A DNA stretch of 64,000 bases from positions 1,986,954 through 2,050,953 of the forward strand of contig NC_031470.1 of assembly GCF_000006565.2 (NCBI RefSeq), written 5' to 3'. Made by a program: the position numbers and the translations under genes. The notes below the pieces were generated by a model. It was given only the letters and a program-made list of their open reading frames with translations, searched no databases and was not told where the DNA came from. Below, one piece after another: positions 23,928 to 35,492 of this stretch; the stretch's first letter is position 1, and the number at the start of each line of letters is the position of its first letter. This DNA comes from Toxoplasma gondii ME49 (lineage: Eukaryota; Apicomplexa; Conoidasida; Eucoccidiorida; Sarcocystidae).

Positions 23928-26179
23928 GGAAAATGGCAAGTGACCCGTGGGAGTTTTTTCTGGCGAGTCGAAACGAAAACGCTGAGAAGAGACACACGTT
24001 GTGAAAAAAAAACTATACTGTTTCGCCTACGCAGTCTCTTTTGGGGAACCGTCAACGAAACAGCGTAGATGTACGCGGTCAAGTCTCACAGATACCAAAG
24101 GGGCAGTTGGTGCGTCAAAAGAGCATGGAACTGATACGTTCTGTTTCCGTGGTTCGAAAGGTTTTTTCATGGACAAACCTTCTCCGGTGAACTCCTGGAG
24201 AGTTTTAGTGATGCAGGGAAGAGTTCAACGACAACGGTACAGCTGCTCCAATTACATACACGGTAGTCGAGCTTTGCTTTTCGTGAAGAAGCTGAAGAGA
24301 CTCATCTGCCGTCTGTTGAGCTTTCAGTGAAGCGAGCGTTTGTTTCTGTTTCATCTTTCAACATGAGTCGGGGTTGATCTCTTGAGGCAAGACAGAAAAG
24401 TCGCAAGTCAGTGTAGAAGTGTGACACGGCGCTAATTGGTTGAACGTTGTCGCAGACTGACTATGTCCCATGAAAGCATGGTGCTATGAGAATAGTTGAC
24501 AAAAGGATTGGAAACAAATTCATTTTTCCAACAGATAACGTCTACCCGCTAAAAGTGTTGTGGCGCAGCAGAAATTGAACAGCTGAAGAAGGGATTCTCC
24601 AACAAATCCGGTGCATCCATGAAAGAAATGGAGAACAGAAGGCAACAACGCGGCGAAGACTGTTTTTTTTGAAGTCGGAAAAAAAGTTCTACCGTGTAGG
24701 AGCGAATGGAAGGCAATTCAAAAGCCACCTCGTTTGGTGTGGCTCCAAACGCTGTTGTCGTATTCTCTGTGAGATTAAAATTCTATAGCGTAAGCTCTTT
24801 GTAAGCGAGATTGTTTTTATCATAACAGAAAGGTCTGTAAAAGTGATGAGAATCTGCATTCTGGTAAGGCAGCAGGCCTTGCTTTGCGAGTCTAGATGAA
24901 ACAAGAGGAGAGACGCTTCTCTTCTTCCATGATCCTTGTAGTTTTTTCTCATCATACCCCCACAACTATTTACCTTTGCGGACGGTGTTCCAGGAGGGCG
25001 GGACAACGCGTGGAAGCAACACAACTCGCTACGTCGCTTGCTTGTGTGCGTTGCTCTATTTACCGCTGGGCCTTGCTCCGATGTGCTTCCACAAAAATAC
25101 AGAAATACATATAAATATGATGCGGTCATCAAATGCGTGGAAACAGCACAACAGCGACAAAAGTTGCGAGACTGCCATACGCCCTTTCGCACCCGTTTCA
25201 AAACTGAACGGTAGACGAGCCACTTGTGAGGTGGAATGCCCGAACTTGACACCGGAAGCAACTGTTCACAGAGGTGCTGAAAGCTTGCGCACGCAAAGGA
25301 TGCTTCTGAACTATATCTGAAGGCTACAGTTATACCTGATGATATATATAGTACAAAGATCACTTCAACTGAGAAAACGGCACTGTAGCATGCATTTAGG
25401 TTTAGAACACGCCCATAAAGCACATAGTGCTTGCCCGAGAAGGAAGCTACCCACTGGAGAAGTTCATTCTCCGTAAATTGTTTGAAGACAAATGCATCGG
25501 AGTTTTTCTCGACGAAAGCCAGGCATCAACCAGAAACGGCATTCTAGAATAGACACCTCACGCCACCCGATTCTTGGGGGGACGGTTCTAACATCGAAAG
25601 CATCAGAACTGAGACTTTCTAACGGATGTACCGCATCCTCTCAGTCCCAGGTCGCGCTCTTCGTGGAGTTTGAAAAACCATGAAAAAGGTGTTTCTTGCA
25701 ACAGCCTTTTCACTGAACCGAGTTACACAGAGTTTGTCTGAGGCCAAACCCGCGTGAAACGGGTAGTCTACACATTTTCGCTTTTGAGCGACTCTTTGTC
25801 GACGGAAACAAGCACTTCGGTTGCTCTGGGGTCCCCTGCAATCCCCGATCTCGACTGTTTCTAAAACCTGACACAAATCCGGTAGCACTCTTGCTCTCTC
25901 GAAAGTTCTATCCGTCTGTCTCCACAACTTCCCGCTTCGTCCTTTACAGCTCTTAGATTCTTCTCCATTCACTCCGTCTTTTCGTCATTTTCCCCGTCTC
26001 CTCCCTTTGTTCTGTGCCGCAGCATATCTTGTCGAAGCAGATGCGGGGCGTTTAGTGCCTGGATTCGAGGGTTCGAAGAGTCCCCTGTTGCTGCATTTGT
26101 TGGGGTTGTTTGTTTTTTCAGGAGACTTTTGTGCCTGGCTTTTAGTTTCGAAGGCTCTCAAAGTTCCCTTTCGCTCCGT
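23928..26179. other. Convergent intergenic / 3' UTR region
   Basis: The region lies between the stop codons of the GH27-like (plus) and CRAL-TRIO (minus) genes. A 244-codon minus frame at 24689-25423 has no recognisable domain and is probably UTR. Nothing else is supportable. Confidence 0.6.
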
Positions 26180-27549
26180 TCATTGGGTTTCGTTTTGCAT
26201 TATGCTGCCGCCGTCACGGGACTCCATGAAAACCTGTATTTGCTGCTCCATTGCCAAAGCCATGGGGGACTCTCCAATGGCGGCAAGGGCTGTTCCGCCG
26301 TACTCCTGGGGCAAGCTCTCTTTTCCGATCAACTCCTGCAGCTGAGGCACATACTCTTCGGGGCCACCTAGAACAAGGAGATGCATGTTTGAAGGCATGA
26401 GTGCCTTGACTGTCTCCAGCATGGCCTGGAGAACAGCTGAGGTGTTGATTATCACGATGTCGGACGTTCTCTCGCCGAGAAGATTTTGCAAGTTGTCAAG
26501 CGCACGCGCAATCACGTTAATCGTGCTGAGGCCGCCGAGAAACCAGAGACTGGAGAACTGTAATTCTCCACAGTCGAGGACGACCTTGATGCGGCTGTCA
26601 GGGCGTCCGTCGATAGCCCCAAAATACACGCACCCTATGTACCGGATGAAATCCACAATATGTTCAGTAGACACACCTTTCAGGGTGTCCATATCCATCT
26701 TATCTAGCTGCGAAGACACAGGGAACGGGAGAGACAGTCAGTCAATATCAATGACTCTTCCCATGGGTTGTATCTCTATCAAGCTGCAAGGAAAGTGAAC
26801 AGGGCAGACAATCTATGAGTTCAGTGACTCTGGCCATGGATTGTATCTTTATCCTGGAGTCCCGTGATGACTGTCGGTCTAGATGTCGACACAGGGGCAA
26901 ACCAGAAGCGAGACATGACACCAACGGTGCATAGGAGATGTCGGGGGTTTGGAAAGATCTTTGTAAAATCGTGGTACCCCAAGAAAGTCAATGATTTGCG
27001 CCATTGTTTGAAAACATGCAGGAATGGAAACAAGAACATACTAGGGGAGCTGCTTCTCTAACACCAATATATGGTAGCAGTACTGTATGGATTGGCAGAA
27101 AACGGGAAGGTAATTCGAGGCGAACGTAGAACGAAAGCCCGCGGAATCCAGGCTCTGTCGCGTTTTTCGCCTACCTGGATGAAGACAACGTAGCTTCCAT
27201 CCTTGTCAGGGAGGAAAAATGTGAACGGCACAGCACTGGCAAGTTCGAAGATGTCGTTAGGGGGGTTCTTTGCGATCTCATAGACCTCCGGTTTGACCTT
27301 CGTGACGTCAGGCCGCGGAGGGAGCGAGTATCTGAGCGTCGCTTGCATTTCTGCATTTCCGTCCGGACCGAATGCCGCGGTCCACATTTCCCGAGCCGTT
27401 ACCTTGCCTCCATGCCACTCCAAAAATTCGGAAGACTCTTCTCCAATATGATTGTCATTTGTTGCCACCACCGTCTCGGCTGCTCTCAAGACGCAGATCG
27501 CGAGGATGAAGAGGCACAGCCGTCGCACACGAAGCGATCGCGCCGCCAT
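26180..27549 (-). CDS. Secreted CRAL-TRIO (Sec14-like) domain protein
   Basis: Two exons, 27175-27549 and 26180-26707, join in phase 0 (donor GTAGGC, acceptor CTTCGCAG) and give 300 aa. The N-terminus is a classic signal peptide (basic residues, then LCLFILAICVLRAA). The second exon is a CRAL-TRIO lipid-binding domain: RIKVVLDCGELQFSSLWFLG, then SDIVIINTSAVLQAMLETVK, then PQLQELIGKESLPQEYGGTA, matching the family's closing LPxEYGGT motif. CRAL-TRIO proteins carry phospholipids or other hydrophobic ligands and are normally cytosolic, so entry into the secretory pathway is notable. The N-terminal 100 residues are not a recognisable CRAL-TRIO-N domain. The 5' end is divergent from the proteasome gene. 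The ligand is unknown. Confidence 0.85.
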
Positions 27550-30497
27550 CTTGAACAGGCAGAAACGACTTAGAGAGAAGCTTCCTTGGTGCAGCTGTCT
27601 CGGCGAAAGACTTAATGCTTTCTTGTTGACTGCAGAGACAATGCTAAAACCGTAGACAGAGTCGGCGGCAGGCTAGGGACGCAAGGAAGGGGAACGACAT
27701 AGGGGGTTCCTCTCAGGCGCACAGTTTACGTTAGTCTTCGAGTTCCTAGGGCGTTTCCCGAACAGAACAAGAAAGAAAGCGCAAGTAGGAAATGTCCCCT
27801 CCCCTTTCTATTAAGAGCAAGAGAAACTCGACCTTGCAGGATCCCTGTTAGAGCGCTGTCAGCTGAAAGGGAGCGCTCGGGTCCCCAGTCTCTTTTTCCG
27901 GCTCTCAGGGACCACTGGCAGCCTCTTGAGTGACATGTCGCGTCTCGCAGGAGAATCCCTGAATTTCTCTTGCCGCCAGACACTAGGACAACGGTGTCAC
28001 TTCCCTGGTTTTCTTATGTCTGCTAAAACAAACTGCGCGAGAAGAACCCCTGCTTCACGGTTTGCACAAGGTTTCCCGTCGCACTGCGCTCCCCCGCGGG
28101 ATACCGTCGTTTTCGTCCCAGCGATTCTGGAGTTAATGGATTTTCTACAAAGTGGAACGAAAAGAAGCGCGACAGCGAATGGCAGTTTTGAATGTTCCTT
28201 ATGTAACACGGAAAAACCCCCCCTCCGGTAAGCTAAGTAGATTCAGTCTGCGTTCGATACTACTCAACTAGGTTCCCCCGAGGTCAAGCGCGGGGTTGAC
28301 GGCTTCTGCGCGTGTGCCGCGAGCTGTTAGACTTCCAAGGTTATGGCTTTCCCAAAGAAAACCAAGTTTTCGGACGAAGTGAGGAACACACGTCTTTCTC
28401 CCGCAGCTATGGTCTCTAGAAAAGCGACGTATAAACAGAAACTCGACAAATCGTGTTTTTAAACGGTATGGGTGGGGGTTGAACCGTGGAGGCAGACCGC
28501 CTTCTCGCGGTCTGTTCCGCGGTACCCGCACCTATTGAAGTGATCCAAGTGGGAATTCCCCGGTAACACTGTCATATTACTCATCGCATGCGTATGAGGT
28601 GAAGGAAAAGAAGACAGCCCAAATAAAGCGAAGAAAAGGCAACAGGCAAGACGACCCCTCGGCGTAGTAGAGCACCAATACCGAGTGAAGGGGTTCTCGA
28701 CGGGTCTGTTCTGCCCGAGAGGGACCAGCGGTTTTCGGGGTCTCACAGCTCTCAAATGGTGTCTTTTCGAGACAGCTCCCTCGGCTTTTAGAAACTCGAA
28801 TGTAAACAAAGTGCAAACACATGCACGCACCGAGTCTCCGGGTAACCTCTCGAGAAATTCCATACCACTCACGTGTAGCCAAAACAAGGTCAACCCGAGG
28901 CGAGAGAGCGATCTCAGGACGGCGCATACGAGGCGGAAGGCACAATTCCCCACGTCGTTTTCCACACTGCCGACCCGGAAGGGGCGGTGTTCCTGCCCCC
29001 TTCGTTTTGAGACGAAAAGGCAGAAGAAATGGGAGAGAGGCGTAAATCAAAAGCCAGAGAAAAGCGCCAAAGATGGTAGTTGACAGGTTTACAAGCAGCC
29101 TTTTTGTGTTAAGGCTGCAGGGCATCAACTGCGGAGCGAGGGCGCAAGGGGGGGGGGGCATCGGCGTATATTCGGTTTGAATGCATTGTTGCGACGAAAG
29201 GTCACCAGAGGGCGGTGTGAAGAGCAGTGTGGTAAAGATTTCCTCTTTAGCGCAAGGAAAGAAAGGCGAGTCTCTCGTTAAGAACAGCAAAACGGAAAGC
29301 AAGGGAGGAGGGTCTGCTAGTGAACGCAGGGAAATAGGAGGTCGAGTGAAGATAGAGAGATCTGCACAAATGTGTATTTGCATGTAAAATACGTTTGGCT
29401 GCATTTGTCGCCAGCTTCCATCTAGCAGAAGTCCATCCTCGCCTTTTGTGCTGTCTTAACGTCGACTCGTGGCTACTCTGAGTAGGCCTTTCCGGTTCGC
29501 TGCCCTGAAAGTCGCATCGAGGTGTGTCGTCGTTCGAAAGGAGAAACGGAACTGTTTTCTCGCGATTCTGAGGTCGACAAATTCTGCGTTATCCGGTTCC
29601 TTTTGTTTTCCCCAGCTTCGCTGCGTGTTTAATCGTTGCGTCTTTTCGTCACTGGCCTACGTACAATTCGGCTCTCAGCGTTGCCTCGCGGAACACCGTG
29701 ATGCAGAGAGGCGGCAGGCGAAGCCTAGCGACCAGAGTGTGCAGCAGATGCCCCCCGTTGTTTGCAAGAAAAGCCTCGTTTTTGTTTTTTCTTCCCTTCC
29801 TCTTCTCCTCTGTCCAACCTACTTTAATTGCGAACTGTCTGAACTGAAGAGCAACTCGACAGCGTGTTTGCGGCAAAGCGAGAATCGCTGCACCCTCTGT
29901 CCACTTTTGAGACCTCCCGTCGAAAATTCTACCAAAGTGGAGGTTTCTCCTACCGACGACAAACAACAAAGCCGAACTTTCTTTTCGGTCTCCTCGAGAA
30001 AAACCGCCTTTCTTCGACACGCCTGCCTACGTTATCTGGCGCTACACACATGCTTCCGCCTTTCCTCTGTGTGTCTTCTGATTCCGCCGCAATCCGACAC
30101 TGTAGTGGTAAACATTTCTTCGAACGTGTGCTTCTGTCTTTTTGCACACGCCATATCACTTCGCATTGGTCTTGACATCCGTACAGATTTTGCACGTGTT
30201 TCTTACGGGAAAGCCAAATTTGGAACGGCAGATTCACCGACTCTCGCCCACCGGTTCCTTTCCCCTGTTCTGCTTGCGCGGTTTCGGAGTCTTCTGCCCG
30301 ACGAAAGAGGCCACGCGGCCATTTCGAGTTTTCTTTTTTTCCCTTCTAGGCGACACTATCTTTGCCGTTCTCCCTACTCTCGTCTTGCGTGTCCTTCCCT
30401 GTGGCTTTCATTCCCCGTCCTCTGCCTCGCCTGTCTCAGCAGTGCGAGAAAAAAACCGTGGTGCCCCGTCTGAGTGTTCTTCAGCAGTCTTTAGAAA
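27550..30497. other. Divergent intergenic region with the two 5' UTRs
   Basis: About 2.9 kb separates the CRAL-TRIO and proteasome start codons. It contains pyrimidine-rich stretches and a poly-G run at 29148-29158. A long open frame at 29469-30473 (plus) leads into the proteasome start but is in a different frame and reads like 5' UTR. Confidence 0.6.
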
Positions 30498-31417
30498 ATG
30501 GAAACCGTTATCGGCATCCGCGGTCGCGATTTTGCCCTGGTGGCCTGCGATCGGTATGCAAACTCGAGCATTCTTCGCATGAAGGACGACGAAGACAAAC
30601 TCTTGCTGGTCGATGACGACAAAGTGATGGGTTTCGCCGGACAAATCGGTGACCGGCTCCAGTTCGGCGATTACATCCAGAAAAACATCCACCTCTACCG
30701 ATTCAGAAACAACAAGAAACTCGGTTGCGCTGCCGCAGCGAACTTCACGCGCCAGCAACTCGCGTACTACCTGCGAAGAAGTCCGTACCACGTCGATGTC
30801 ATGCTCGCGGGCTACGACGAGGTACGGCGAAAGGGAAAAACTTTTTTCAGGAAACGAAAGGACGCAAAAAACAGGAAAGAAACAGAAAAGTGGTGGGGAA
30901 GGTAGGAATGCTGCGAACCTAGCTGACGGGGGAGAGACTGGGGTGTGTAGGTTCTTTTTTCTTGCGCCCATATCTCCTTTTTGCAGCTCTTCCCCGTCTA
31001 TGTTGCCGTTTAAAACGGCTTTGTCTCTTTGGCACTCTGCTATTTCGTATCCGGCACTTTAATAAACCGTTGAGGGACTGGGCAAACTTCACGCTGTTCT
31101 TCCAAGCATGCGCGTAGCTTCTCCTGGATCTCTGCGTGCGGTCTTTTCACTCTTTTGTTCTTCAGATGGGGCCTCACCTTTACTGGATGGATTACCTGGC
31201 CTCGATGGTGTCGGTGAATAAGGCGGCGCACGGCTACGCGGCCTATTTTTTGGGGGGGCTTCTAGATCGCTACTACCACCCCGAGTTGACGGAAGAGGAG
31301 GCGCTCAAGATCATCGAAATGTGCAAGAAGGAGCTCATGACGCGCTTTATCGTTTCGCAAGCTTCCTTCAGAGTGAAAGTTGCAACCAAGGAAGGGATCC
31401 GCACCCTCGATATCTAG
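30498..31417 (+). CDS. PSMB2: 20S proteasome subunit beta type 2 (beta-4)
   Basis: Two exons, 30498-30821 and 31166-31417, joined in phase 0 (donor GTACGG, acceptor TTCTTCAG), give 191 aa, close to the usual length for this subunit. It starts METVIGIRGRDFALVACDR with no propeptide and no catalytic Thr1, as expected for the inactive beta-4 subunit. Family hallmarks are QFGDYIQKNIHLYRFRNNK, AANFTRQQLAYYLR, YHVDVMLAGYDE, LYWMDYLASM, KAAHGYAAYF, LLDRYYHPELT and the C-terminal GIRTLDI. It forms part of the beta ring of the 20S core in nucleus and cytosol. The splice falls inside the conserved GYDE-G-LYYMDYLA block, which confirms the join. Confidence 0.97.
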
Positions 31418-34400
31418 ATGCAAACGGCACAAAACGAACACTGGCTGTGAGTCAACCCCACAGCTACAGTCGGCTCTTCCTCAGCCTACACGCAGAGATG
31501 CGCACACACATTCAGATAGATACTCTACAGACACACATTCCGTTGTTTTTCGGACGGCCGATTCCGGGTAGAGTTCTGAGGAAGAAGTCGTCAGTCTCGA
31601 TGACAAGTCAGAGAGTTGAAATAAACGACAATTGAGAGGGACTTGTCACGTCTCATTCGGCTGTAGGCTCAGGCTGGCGAGTCGCAGTCGGTGCGGCGGG
31701 AATTACTCTCTGAAAGAAATCAGAAACTCCATGGGACGAAAATGCAACGGGGGGACACGGCTACAAAGTAACAGAGGTGGCGCCCTTTGATCGTGCAGAA
31801 GGGGTCTTGCGTTTTACCTTTTGGTTCAAGAGAAAAAGGTGGAGGGGGATAATGTGGTGGGAGACGTCGAGAATTTCGTCTATCATCGTCATTTTTTTCG
31901 GATCTCGAAGGGGGAAAAGTGGAAGAGAGAGTTCCTCCCTAGGCCCATCGACGCCTTCGTATCCATGGACACAAGCACCTTTGTAAGGACGTGAAAAAAC
32001 TCATTATGTTTCTTCGTTGTTTCCCCTGGTAGTGCGCGCACACACAGAGGGCTTCCCTCCTGTGTGGCTGCGTCCACAGGATGGACCGGAAAGGCGCTGA
32101 CCTCCCTCAACTTTTCCCCACGTTTTCCTGCAAAGTTCGTTTTTCGAGGGCAACTCAAAACCCCGCAAAAATAATATTCCTCTACCAAGCACAGAACAAA
32201 GGTATTGTCGCTGATGTTTGCGCCAAACACATCCGTGTTCTCTGGCAGAGTCCAGTACCAATGAACTTGGATGTGCTTATCTCATAACTGGAGTCAAATA
32301 GAGATACATTTGCAGATTCTCTAAACTTATTCCATCTGAAACTAAGTTTCTTTGTTCTCTATAGAGTATGACAGAACGTCGGACTGAACCTGTTACAACT
32401 AAATCATGGATGTAATTTTTTCAAAACCACGTGTTAAAGAGGTGAAGTAACAATGTCATTTAACGAAGCCAAGCGCAAGTTGTTGATTCGACGAAAGTGC
32501 TCCAGGACTGGACGATGAAAAAGACCCAGCAAGGGTCAGAAGAGCTATAGTAGCGGTAGGCTGTGAAACACGCGTATCCATCAGCGGATGCAAAGCTTTT
32601 GGCAAAAGGGAAATATTGTAACGTGAGTAGGTGAGGAAAGGAGAAAGCGGAGGAGGAAAAACCTTCAGTGGCTATGTTTCAGGGGATGTAAACGCTGTCT
32701 TTGATAGTAAGCCCCTTATATTTCCACTTTGGACATGCGAAGAAAGTGTTTGCTTCACCTAAAGACCTACAATACAAACCCTCTATGTGAAGCTGAAAGT
32801 GTCACAACTTCCTTTGCCCGGGGAATTAATGCATGTTTTTCCACTGATGGGAGTGAAGGAAACCTCACCGTAAAGCAGTCGGAAAAGCCGACTCCAAGAG
32901 GGCCACGATCAGGGATGCTTGTAGGGAGGAGAATGAGGCTGATTAGACGATCCAGTGACTCGAACGATCACCTGCATCCCATCTACCGAGATGAGGATTT
33001 AAATCTGTAGACCGAATGGAACACTGTTTACCATGTGGGTTCGCCCAAAAGACACACTCTCGTTTCCTGAAGCGAACATGCCACGGCTTCGTAGTTTCAC
33101 TTACTCTGTGAGCCTCTGCATATGTCATTTGTTCGGTGCTAACCCAGACAGAAACCCAGAAACCATTTTAGCGAGCCGAGCGCGGTACAGAACAATGCTA
33201 CAAGCAAAGCTAGTTTGTAGAAATCTAGGAACGCCATTTTAGAGCGTGTAACACGTCTAGCTTCAGTTGGTATCTGACTGGTAGTGCATATGTCGTTTTG
33301 CCGACAGGCAACGTGGTCGTTGAAGAGGTCAGTTTGTTTTACCGCGGAAGCGGGTCTCTTACTGCCCATGTGTTCCCGCGTGTGAGAGTGTTCAAGCACC
33401 GCAGTTCAGCGGCGCAGACAGCATTCACAATTGTTGGATATCGGCAAGAATGTTACGAGAAAAGGCCTTTTTTCGGTTGGTTGGTTCCTCGAAGTTGGGC
33501 AGAAAAAACGCCCTTCTTTGACGCGTCGTCTCCCTTGAATGTCGTAAACACCGTTCAGGAAACAGAAACCTTTGTGAGAAGCAAGTTTTTTCTCCCTCTT
33601 AGCTTCCAAGATGTATCCCGATTAGGTCGTCGCACACGTTCAAAGATACAAAAAAACAAGCGAGAATGCGGGAAGAGTTCCGCCGAGGGAGTTTCTTCCT
33701 CTGTCTCTGCACAACCCGGACTCACTGACACAAACATGCACGCTTCCAAGGCGGGAAACCTCCTGACAAGGAAACGGGAACACAACTCTACAGGTTCTGT
33801 CTAGCTGTGCACATACAGCGTATATACGCATATGTCCCAGCTTAGGAATACAGAAAGAGGAAGATAGAGAAACAAAGAAAAGATGGCAGAGAAGAATGTA
33901 GTTAAGAACTGTGGCGGGGAAGGCGCGCCGCGGTAACTTTCCCGTACTATTAACTTGGGGGTGAAGCCCGGCCGCGTATCCCCAGAGGAGACAAAAAAAT
34001 CAGGTTCCGAGAAAGCGGCGGTGCAGACGCACGTCTTGGTTCGATTCTTTCTCCCGGTGTGCACGCCAAGGAGAAAACAAATCAGGCGTGCAGTGTGACA
34101 ACAGTATCAGAAGTTCCCTCTTGGAGAAAAAGAAAAAAGAAATCTTCCTCGATATGCACCTTCCCACGAATCAACAAACAAATGCACACACAATGCCACC
34201 ACGCATCTGCCTATATCCATGTGGCGGTGTGAGGCATGGGTTTCTGAAGAGCTGTGCCGTAACGGACTCGAAACCTCGTCAACATGCACGACGACCCACC
34301 AGCTGGGGTGTGCGTACACCTAGGCTTTCGTACAGAAGCACCCCGAACCAGCTTTAGCGGACTCGTTCAAATACTTCAGTTTGTCCTCGGCACATGTGCG

Positions 34401-35492
34401 TCCTTTGTGCGCGCGAATGTACTGTGGCCACGATAAAATGCCACAATCGCTCACTTCTCCCACAAGAGACAGAAGGGAAAGAGACAAAGTGAATCTTTCC
34501 CGAAAACTCCAGCAAAGCACTGGGGGAAGAAAGCGGTGAACAGGAAGACGAGTCACAGGGAGGAAAAAGCAAAGATATCAGGATTCAAAAGCCAAACGTA
34601 CCCGTTCCACGTTTCAGGAACGAGTGCGCCCTCGACATGCATTGAATGAAAACACAAAAGAACTGCCCTCGTTCTGTCAAGCTGACACATCTCCAGGACT
34701 TCACCGGAAAGAGACACGCGGTCTCTGTCGGGGAACATCCTACATCCTCTTCGTGGAACAGACCCTCTACCCCGGACAGAGCACGCGTGTCTAGATGCGG
34801 TGACGTGCGTGGTTTTCTCCCGCGAGACAAATACAAGAAAAGACAATACAGGGTCAAAGAAAAACAACTGAGACCATCTGAAAACAAGATATGGGGCAAA
34901 AGACGAAACATGACAAGATGCATAGTGTCCCCCTGCTGCCTGAACAGAAGTGGGACGCCACAAGCTACGTAAGTCGAAATCTTGGCGGTTCTCTCTCTCT
35001 GTCCCTCGACAAAAGATTTCTGTATCCTTTTCCAAGGCTTTCCCTTGAACGTTCCCAAACGAAAACCAAATTTCCGTGTCCCGCACGCACAGACGCCCAT
35101 GCGTTTCGCTCTCTTCAAATAGCTCCTTCTGATCTGCGCTGAACGGCGAGGTCTTCTGTTCGGTTCTCTTCGACACAGAAAAACTCACAGCGAGAGAAGA
35201 AAGAGGCCGCAACCGAGCATCATCCCGGTCTCTTCTTCCCCGCGGCACATGTCCTGGAGCCACAGACATGAAACCTTCGCGTCGCGGAAGAGTCTCCTTC
35301 CTCTGTATGGCTGCGCCTCCCTCTCGCAGTCTGCTTCATTTGCACACCCGACACCTGCTTCGCCGGCTCGAGTTCCGCGCACGCGTCCCCCCCTGGTTTT
35401 TCCACTGAAAAGCCGATAACTGCTTCCTTTGTTTCTCCATCCAACGACCCCCCCCTTTGCAAGCCACCCTCCACCCACAACGGCTTCGCTGC
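31418..35492. other. Convergent intergenic / UTR region
   Basis: About 4 kb lies between the proteasome stop and the cyclin-like stop. Open frames at 33298-33804 (plus) and 34553-35269 (minus) show no family signal. A tiny minus-strand frame at 33139-33237 encodes a signal-peptide-like 32-mer but has no clear downstream exon. Part of the region is presumably 3' UTR. Confidence 0.55.

Noticed and set aside
24689..25423. 244-codon minus-strand open frame
   Set aside because: Cys-, Leu- and Ser-rich composition typical of random frames, no domain, no splice context; lies in the 3' flank of the CRAL-TRIO gene.
29469..30473. 334-codon plus-strand open frame just upstream of the proteasome gene
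   Set aside because: Different frame from the proteasome start, Phe/Cys/Ser-rich pyrimidine-tract translation, no domain; best read as 5' UTR.
34030..34060. GGTTCGATTC resembling a tRNA B box
   Set aside because: No matching A box, acceptor stem or cloverleaf can be drawn upstream.
34553..35269. 238-codon minus-strand open frame after the cyclin-like stop
   Set aside because: No domain and unlike the preceding coding sequence; likely 3' UTR.
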